A DNA stretch of 64,000 bases from Epiperipatus broadwayi. Its lineage: Eukaryota > Onychophora > Udeonychophora > Euonychophora > Peripatidae. Position 1 is the stretch's first letter. Each line of letters opens with the position of its first letter. The notes below the pieces were generated by a model. The model had not been told where the DNA came from, did not search any database, and saw nothing but the letters and a program-made list of their open reading frames with translations. The DNA is taken from contig JAQFVV010006246.1 in the NCBI GenBank assembly GCA_028023455.1, positions 2,405,501 through 2,469,500 on the forward strand. The letters are read 5' to 3'. Positions 55,961-64,000 of this stretch are shown here, piece after piece. A program made the position numbers and the translations under genes.

Positions 55961-56259
55961 AAAAACTATTTACAGTAGACATTTCTAATCTTCAGAAATG
56001 TTCTAATGAATTTAAATTAGAACTTACAAATCAGTTTCAAGTATTAGTAGATTTTGAACATGATTCAGATTTGAATGAAATTAATATGAAAATAACTGAT
56101 ACAATTTTAAAAATGGCAATAAAGATAGCTGCTAGAAAAAAGCAGCAATTGACCAATAAAATTTCTACTGAGACTAGAGAATTTATAAAGAAAAGAATGA
56201 ATATGAAGATATAGAAAAATGATGCATTAAAAAGAATTTAATATCTCGAATTTTGTAAT

Positions 56260-57992
56260 ATGGTGCAGAAAAGAGTTGAAAATGATATAAGAAAGTATAA
56301 CTGTGAACTAGCAAGGAAAGCTGACGAAGAAATTAAAAGTCTCAAAAATATAAAACAACATTTTGGTATTGGTAGGAAATTTATATCTGCAGTAAGAAGA
56401 AAAGATGAAATTATTTCTAAAAAGAGAGATGACATCATGAAATTGGTAGAAGATTTTTATCAAGAATTATATAGTAACAAAGACCAAGTACCTCCTATAT
56501 CTATTACATCTTTCAAATGGCCCAGAATTTTAAATGAAGAGAGCCATGCAATTAAAGGTATGAAGAAAGGAAAAGCTCCAGATAATGATGGAATTATAAT
56601 TGATATATTAAATAAAGCAGGTGAAGAAATAGAAATTTTTTTAGCAAAGTTATATACCAAAAGTCTAAATGATAAAGATCTACCGGATAATTAGAAGAAT
56701 GCAGTACTAATGATAATATTTTAAAAAGGTGATAAATAAGATATTAGAAATTACAGACTTATCAGCCTTTTATCAGTTATATATAAAATTTTTACCAATA
56801 TAATTACTACTCTTCTACAGAGAACATTGGATTTCCACCAACCAAGAGAACAAGCTAGATTTAAAAGTGGTTTTAGTACAATAGATCATATCCAGGTGTT
56901 AAAAGAAGTTATATAAAGGACAAATGAATATGAGTTGTTATTATGTTTTGAATTTGTAGATTATTAAAAGGCATTTGATTCTATAAACATTTCTTCAGTG
57001 ATTAAAGCATTGGATCGTCAAAATATAGATCCAGGATATTGTCATATATTAAATAATATTTATAAAAATGCAACAGCAACAATTACATTTCATAATGATA
57101 CTGGGAGAGTCAACATTGATAAAGGTGTAAGACAAATTGACTTCATATCTCCAAAACTTTTTATAGCAGTGCTGAAAGAAGTATTTTGTCGATTAAAATG
57201 GGAAACTAAAGGAGTGAAAGTAGATGGAGATCATTTAAGTCGTTTCGATTTCACAGATGATGTAGTTGTTTTTGCAAATAATGCTTCAGAGCTGCAGGAA
57301 ATGTTGCAGGAGTTATCAGATGAAAATAGGACTAAAGTTAAATGTTAAAAACTAAAGTTTAATCGATTTCTCAAAATATGAAAATAAAAATTGATTATGA
57401 TGAATTAGAAGTTAACAGTTACAAATATTTTTGTCAGATTATTAGTACAGATAAAAACATAATGAAGGAAATTAATCATAGAATTAAACTTTGTTGGAGT
57501 GCTTTTGGTAGAAATAACTTGATACTAAAAAGAAATATGCCTAGGGGTTTGAAAAGGAAGGTTTTTAACAAATGTGTTTTATCAATTCTTATGCATTTGA
57601 GACTTGGACACTTAACAGAAAAGCAATACAGAGATTTCAGAGCACTCAAAGAAGTATGGAGATATGTATGTTGGGAGTAACAAAAAAGAGATCATAAACA
57701 CAATGTATGGATAAGAGAACAAACAGGTGTCACTGACCTCATTGAAAAAATTAAAAGTTTGAAGTGGAGTTGGGTTGGACATATTGCTAGAAGAGACAAT
57801 CATAGATGGACAATTGAAATTTTAAACTGGATTCCAAGAGATTGTAAAACACCTATAAAGAGGCCACATGTGAGATGGATGGATGAAATAAGAAAGTGTG
57901 CAGGGGAAATGTGGAGAAGAGAAGCTAAAGATCGAAGAAGATGGATTAAACATGGAGAGACCTACATCCTGCAGTGGATTGATAATGGTTGA
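56260..57992 (+). pseudogene. RTE-like reverse transcriptase domain and C-terminus
   Basis: 56260-56694: HAIKGMKKGKAPDNDGI (KxGKAPGxDGI) and FLAKLYTKSL. Then ISLLS, REQARFKSGFSTIDHI, a DYxKAFDSI block (first catalytic Asp, stop inside). 56998-57348: GVRQIDFISPKLF (normally GVRQGDxxSPxLF) and FTDDVVVFAN (FADD box, Ala to Thr). 57378-57680: EVNSYKYFCQII and MPRGLKRKVF. 57759-57992: WVGHIARRDNHRW and RPHVRWMDEIRKCAG. The last frame ends with TGA at 57990-57992. The minus frames here are shadows. Confidence 0.88.
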
Positions 57993-58004
57993 TGATTATG
58001 ATGA

Positions 58005-58145
58005 TAATATATATATATATATATTGATTTTACTGGTCACTATCTTCCTTTGATCACTGAAGGCACCACTAGGTCAATATATATATATATATTGATTGTA
58101 CTGGTCACTATCTTCTTTTGATCACTGAAGACACCACTAAATCAT
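58005..58145 (+). repeat. 68-bp tandem duplication with AT runs
   Basis: ACTGGTCACTATCTTC(C/T)TT then TGATCACTGAAG(G/A)CACCACTA occurs twice with period 68, separated by (AT)n. It lies directly after the RTE tail. Confidence 0.9.
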
Positions 58146-61100
58146 TAATCACATAGAAAATTTTACAGTGATCAACAGTTAAGGTTGATGATGAATGTTA
58201 CCAGCTTGGCTCAGGGAGAGAAAGAGATCTTTAATATTGTTCAGACAATTGATAAAAAAACACAAAGATAAATGTCAGTCAAAATAATTTTTAAATAAAT
58301 TTCATAGTTTATTAAACTCAAAAAAAATTAAATCCTGAGCAAACAAAGCTTAAAAGTTTGACCTATAATTCTACAGCATATTACCAAAGAGTGTATGTGA
58401 GTTTTGAAACTTTAATCACTCTGGCAGATAAGTTCATTTTCTCATGTATGATTTCAAGAGGTATTATATTATCTTCCTGCTAGCAATTTATGAAAACTAA
58501 TTCTAGTTTCTATTTAGAGATTTCAAAAATAAAAATGGTCTTGTAAAGAATACAATTAAACAACACAGGTGAGTTTTCCTTGTCCCAGAATAAGGCACCA
58601 AGACCAAGAATATCATATATCTGCAGAACATCTCATGATTAACTATGTTCAAACTATTTTCTGGTTGACCCAAATCCAAAACAATAAAAAATAGAATGGG
58701 AGATTACAATTATGTGTAATCTTAAATAGAAAACAAAACCTCTGTTTTAGGAAAAATGGAACAATACACTTGATAAACCACCAGCCATAAAATGTATGGT
58801 CTGCAGGAAATGAAAACCAAGGTTATGCAAATTTTTTATAATGAAAAGGGGAGAGGTGAGATAAAAGAAAATTACTAATATCTGTCCAAGTAATTATCCA
58901 GGATTAGTAATATAAATAACATAAAAAACACTAAGCATATAAAAATAGAAACTCATAATGCACTCTCAGATAAATAAACAAAAATATGAAAATTGTGGAA
59001 TCTTAAAACTAAGACACCTACATACACTATAAATAAATTATGTAATAAATGCTTAAAGATATTTAAATGGAATATGCAAAACATTATAAAGCAAGATTTC
59101 TTTTAAGATTAAGCTGAGACTTTAATAAGACATTTAAACCCTCATTAGGGTATAAAAATGTTTACTTTGAAGCATAAGGTTAGGTTCAGCAGATGTCTTT
59201 CAGCAGCACACACAGTTTATTTCATTTGAAAGTTCCTACAAAGAGTTTGGTTTCCATTTATATGTTCAGGAAGCTGGAGGCAAGCTTTGTGCCATGATAT
59301 TGAAGGAACAACTTGTGATCTAGGGTCCATCTTTGGATTGTTTTGACACAGCATGTTGTTGGTAAAATTCATCATGGCATGTAGTTTTGCCATTATGCAG
59401 AGATGATCTTATTTAGAAATTGGGAGACACTAATATAATTTTAGCAGAATTTCCTAATGGCGAACAGCAAATGATAATATTAGCATTGGTGATCTCCAGA
59501 TATGGACAGAAATTTTTTAGAATTAGGCTGCCAGAAATTTTAATCAGGATCACAAGTAGCTGAACAATAATAATAGTCTCAAATCACAGGGCTATTTATG
59601 TGCACTCTTATCTCCCATGTCTTCTTTAATTAGAAGTTTTTGCCCTGGGCAAATCCTGATCTCAGACTTAATCTTAATTTAAAATCTGACTAGGGTTCCT
59701 ATCTTATGCAAAATTAATTTAAAAAAAGTAAATGCAAAATTGAGTCTCAGCTCTGTTTTTACAAATAAATTAAAAATAAATTACAATAAAAAAAAAAATT
59801 AAAAGACCCAGGAATGCAATCAAAACTTTCAAAATTAAAATGATTGTCTTTTTTTTTCTTTAAAAGATTAAAAGTTTTTAATTAGAATATTTTTACAAAT
59901 AGATTTTTAAAAAAAACAAGCATCAAAAGAAACTTATTTTTAAAAATTGAATTTTAAAATATAACTGTGTATGTGCACTATAACATATAAAACTTTCAAG
60001 AATTAGCCTTAATTTTGTGATTGAACTTTTGAAGCAGATAAAGCATATATATATATTGTAACAGGTCCACCCATTTACCTAAGTTTCTGGAAGTATTCAT
60101 CTTTACACGAGTATGAGCGTGTATATCTATATATGCATATGAACAAAAATATAACCTATACATATATAATTTTCTTCAATATCATACACAGTATATTTAT
60201 GGACATCTAATTAAAGACTCCAAGTGCCAATCTCACCCATAGGTAAGAATTATACTGGACAATATGGAAGTATGTAATAGGATGATAAAATGACCTGACC
60301 TGCGGCTAGCTTTTTGGGTGGTAAAAATTACCGGCAGTAGATCTAACTCTTTTTTAAAAAAAACTCAAAACATAAAAAAAGAAACATTAATCATTTCATA
60401 CATATTTATTAGTATTAATATTTACATAAGTCAAATCAATTCAATTTTTTTTTATTATTTATCAAAGATTCCTATCAGTTTTCCCTTTTGTTAGTTTACT
60501 CTTTTCTTTCTTTACCAAATATGCATATTGCAACAAAGATTTAATTATGGACATATTAATATGCTAATAATGATGGAAGGATGTAATTCAAACTCTCCGT
60601 GCAAAAGAAAAGAAAAATAAATTCACAATTGGGTCAAACAACAGTTTTCTGAATTATGTGGAGTAAGCTTACTAAGAGGTCACATATATAGCAAATAGAA
60701 AATGTACTTGTGTTTTCCCTGGGGAATTGATTGGATTCACCTTGTGAAAGAAATCTCGGGTCCTTGGATGATGAATGGACTTCAAAATGAAGTTCAGATT
60801 CTATGGCTGAATTCTATTTATTTATTTATTCTTGTACACATCTCATGATGATCCAACATTTACTTATTGAGGCAATTTTCCAGGCTTACCATCTCTTCTC
60901 CGATATTGGCAGCTGCTATACATTTAGGGGAAGGACTCAAACACCTCACACATTGAAGTTTCTACCCCAGCCTGATCATATTTATCAATGTATAACATTG
61001 ATCTCTGGATTCTTATTTCTGTATATAACTCTAAAGTCTGCTTTCTTCCACTCCCAAATTTATAATAATTAATTTTTTATTCATTATAAAATTTATCTTT

Positions 61101-61694
61101 TCAAATCAGGAATTGCCGACTCTGCCCCTTCTCTTAATTCTTTCTTTTCATTCATTTTCCTTTTTCCACTTCCTATTAACATTCCATGTGCTTTCATTGG
61201 AATGCACCGTAAAAGCTTTTTACACCTCTTTCTTTTTAAATAGTATTTAATTAGAACTCGACATTTCAAGATTTTTATTAACAGTCACTTTCATTGTTCT
61301 GGAAATCATTGTCTTCCATCTTGGCATTTATTGTTCTTTTTTTGACTTAATATATATATTTTTAAAAGTTTATCAAACAAAATATTTTTATTTTGTGAAT
61401 TTTCATGTTTAATGATTCAAAACGCACTCATACATATACGATGTGTATAGCCGGGTTTGGCAAAAGAAAAAAAATCAGAGGACATGTATACCCCCCATAC
61501 CTGTCTTATGAGTTTTTTCATTGAAATAACAATCTACAATTCAATATGACCATGCAAATGACCGTTGATTATACATCAACTTGTAAATACTAGTTTTGTT
61601 AGTAAAGTAATATGTATATTTTTTAATAATACGTTAGTAATAATATATATATATTTCTCTATTTATCACAACAGGGGTTGAATATACCTACCCT
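58146..61694. other. non-coding DNA
   Basis: No gene recognised. The 89-codon frame at 60803-61072 has no family resemblance and no coding context. Contains (AT)n followed by TGTAACAGG near 60045, the same junction type as the dispersed repeat copies. Confidence 0.45.
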
Positions 61695-62272
61695 CTTGCA
61701 ATATATATATATCAAAAATAATAATTCAATAAAAATTATTTAATCAGACAACTTTTATAATAATATATTTAATTTCACCAACCCGGATTTCGCCCCTATA
61801 CAGGAGCCTTATCAAGATGTAAATACACTTAGTTACATTACAATTCTTTTTTTCTACAACAACTCCACCTACATGCTTCGTTTTACATTACAATATCAAA
61901 GATAAAACAGATCTTCTATTTCCGGTTCATCACATATATAAACAATTATACATAATATATATATATGAATAAAAACAATTATACATAATATTTACACATA
62001 ATATTTATACATAATATTTATTTAAATCATAATCATATATTTACATTATACAATCATACATTTATACCTTAATATCATTCATAAATCTCCCAATCTTTCT
62101 TTTCTTACATACCTATATAACCATAATTAATATTTTAAACCCAACATAATTAATAATGATAAGGCTCCAGTATAGGTGTGAAATCTGGGTTGGTAAAATT
62201 AAATATATTATTATAAATGTCTGATTAAATAATTTTTATTGAATTATTATTTTTAATATATTACATTGCAAG
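61695..62272. repeat. large inverted repeat with 115-120 bp arms
   Basis: The left arm 61695-61815 and right arm 62157-62272 are reverse complements with few mismatches; outer ends are CTTGCAATATA and its complement. Loop 341 bp. Near the loop, the minus strand of the left arm reads TTGATAAGGCTCC, a short loop, GGGGCGAAAT, and the right arm repeats this on the plus strand. This is a hammerhead-like layout with altered core bases. Possibly two head-to-head terminal repeats of a Penelope-like or retrozyme-like element. Confidence 0.8.
61940..62015 (+). repeat. short tandem repeat of an ATACATAATATT unit
   Basis: Several imperfect copies of a 16-18 bp unit (ACAATTATACATAATAT, TTACACATAATATT, TATACATAATATT) in the loop of the inverted repeat. 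Confidence 0.7.
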
Positions 62273-64000
62273 ACAATGTTATGAACAAGTTTTGTTTTGA
62301 AATTTGATCAGTTTTGGTATATATATATATGTAACCAGTTGGGTTACATGATATACCCATAATAATATAGTGTATGCGTATATATATATATATATATAAA
62401 GTAAAAGAAAAGTAGAAATAAACACAGAATAAATTTTAGTAGATATTTTTTTATATTTCCTAAAATAAAATAATGATAAGTAAAGGGTTAAATAACTCTG
62501 GGTTTAAAATAATATTTTATTGTAAAATTAAATATTTTAAAAAGGTCTGATAAATATTATTTGTAATTCTAATTTTGAAATGTAAAAACACCATACTTAT
62601 TTTTGAAATTTTTTAATTAATTAAAGAAAATTTTTATCTATTAGAAATCCCCTAAGTAAAAACATGTATACGTTTTCAAAGGAATTAGAGAGATAAAAGG
62701 TGTTATTATCACCTTAGATGATTCTAGAAAAGAGCTTTTAACAAAATTACCTCTAGCTTGGGTAATGATTTTTTAAGAGAGCAGTTTGGATTGTAGTTTT
62801 TTGTAAGAGCTAAACAGAACAGCTTGGCTACTATAAATTTTTGAGTAAGTGGCAGCAATTAGTTGACCAAAATGGATAGCTGCAGTTTGTTGTTGGCTGT
62901 AGCAGAGAGTTGGCAGGCCAGTTACCATAAACTGATGTAGCTGAAGGCAAGATAGTAGACTGTTTTCCTTAGCAGGAGTTTGAATTCACATGGAGAAAAT
63001 GACCCACTTTTTATGCTGAAATTTATAGCCTGAAATCTATCAAATCAAGATATCTGTTTGCCTGGAATAGTTCTACACAGATGGAAGACCAACATTATAC
63101 ATGGATTATAAACTTTTTCCTGATGATAATGATCCCTAAAACCAAACTTACCAAATGAAACAGCTTTCTGAATAAATAATTATATATATATGCTGACTAT
63201 CTAAAGACGGAAGCCCAGATAAATATATATACAGCTGTGGTGAGTAAAGTTATATATAAAAACACAATTTTAAATAATTTCTTTAGTAAAATTACATTTT
63301 GAAAGTGATGTGTGAATTTGTACTTTTTATGTTTATAGTGGGTTTATAGTTGAACAGGGCTGTCTGGATGCAGTGTGTTCATGATGCTCTGAAGTATAGA
63401 CTCGGCACTGTCTAGACCTAGGTGTTGAGCTCCCAGGGTAGTCCAGTGGTGAATATATAGGCCTCATGAATAGGCATTGGTCTCATGAATAGACCTCATT
63501 TATACCCCTAAGCCTCACAGAGATGAGCAGGGTTGGCTCAATGCCTTTTTTCCTCTTTTCTGGATACTACTCTTTGAGGATGATCTGTCAAGGTACTTAG
63601 AAAGGGCAGTGCTTGAAAATGAGGTATTTTATCATGATGTCATGGAGCATTGGGTGCTTGATAGTCTGGCTTGGCTGTCTGCTTATCATGGCATGAGGAG
63701 TTGCAGTTCACATATTCACTTTTTCCTACCTTGCCTTGCCTACTTTATCAGCATTAACTAATCAAGCAGAAAGATGTCTTAAGGTGTATATTTTTTTATT
63801 CTATAAAACGATATTAGTTTAAAATCGTTTATGAAACAAAAAAACTGCTTAAAGTTATATTTATAATTTAGAGGAAAAAAAGTACAAACAAAGTTATAAT
63901 TAATAGTCAAGAAAAAGTTTTCCAAAAATCTTTTAGATTGAAAAAAAAGCTATTTAAAGAATATATATTTTCAATATTGAATTGATAAAGAAAAATTGAA
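62273..64000. other. unassigned DNA, slightly GC-richer at 62800-63760
   Basis: No open frame and no recognised family. 63420-63540 contains short internal repeats (CATGAATAG with GGCCTCAT or GACCTCAT) and a GTAGTCCAGTGGTGAATA segment faintly like a Pol III A-box, so a SINE is possible but unsupported. Confidence 0.35.

Larger units (their letters stand above)
55151..58015 (+). mobile_element. RTE-like non-LTR retrotransposon, almost full length
   Basis: An apurinic-type endonuclease followed by reverse transcriptase on the plus strand, ending with a TGATGATTATGATGATAA simple-repeat tail, as RTE elements do. The reading frame is broken by stops and frameshifts but every major block is present. 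Preceded by a GC-richer 5' segment at 55170-55240. It lies 7 kb downstream of PLE copy 2 in the same orientation. Confidence 0.85.

Noticed and set aside
60803-61072. 89-codon plus frame, possible secreted or membrane protein
   Set aside because: Hydrophobic segments only; no recognisable domain, no splice or polyadenylation context.
63430-63540. Possible tRNA-derived SINE
   Set aside because: The A-box-like segment is weak, the B-box-like segment does not match, and no second copy was found in the window.

Overview
This is AT-rich (roughly three quarters A+T by eye) nuclear DNA of an invertebrate animal. The evidence is a spliced CUB-domain gene with GT-AG introns of 5-6 kb, no bacterial-style operons, many (AT)n microsatellites and a dense mix of metazoan retroelements: Ty3/Gypsy, Penelope-like, two non-LTR lineages and ZBED-type hAT. 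A lophotrochozoan such as a cephalopod mollusc would fit, but no species-diagnostic sequence was seen, and cnidarian or chelicerate origins cannot be excluded.

The only convincing host gene is on the + strand: three consecutive exons (9104-9285, 14920-15123, 21251-21391) of a secreted or membrane protein with tandem CUB domains. The first exon is the C-terminal half of one CUB. The other two together make a complete next CUB. Intron phases match across both junctions. The gene must continue on both sides, so most of the window is probably intron or flank of a very large gene.

Layout. 0-9 kb: intronic DNA with a decayed Ty3/Gypsy copy (4.3-5.9 kb) and a 215-bp-arm foldback (7.0-7.7 kb). 11.1-13 kb: minus-strand non-LTR retrotransposon relic. 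14.0 kb: small palindromic element. 15.2-19.1 kb: two hAT elements with target-site duplications (a 758-bp non-autonomous one and a 3-kb ZBED-type one carrying a nested insertion) in the intron between the two halves of one CUB. 24.4-28.0 kb: minus-strand Gypsy copy with short LTRs and a coiled-coil gag. 29.6-31.4 kb: minus-strand Penelope-like element (PLE). 31.4-38.0 kb: two 1.13-kb direct repeats around 4.3 kb of non-coding sequence. 39-44 kb: dispersed repeats, a perfect 74-bp palindrome and a cluster of two-copy tandem duplications. 44.8-48.3 kb: plus-strand PLE interrupted by a 0.6-kb element, with a 248-bp triplication and a candidate hammerhead ribozyme downstream. 49-54.2 kb: plus-strand Gypsy copy of the same family as the 24-28 kb one. 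55.2-58.0 kb: nearly full-length but frameshifted RTE-like retrotransposon. 61.7-62.3 kb: another large inverted repeat. The remainder shows nothing beyond simple repeats.

All mobile-element genes are broken by stops and frameshifts, so none is expected to be active. The most interesting signals are non-coding: the ribozyme-like motif, the long-terminal-repeat-like element without coding capacity, the palindromes, and the repeat family that carries CCAAT and CRE promoter motifs.
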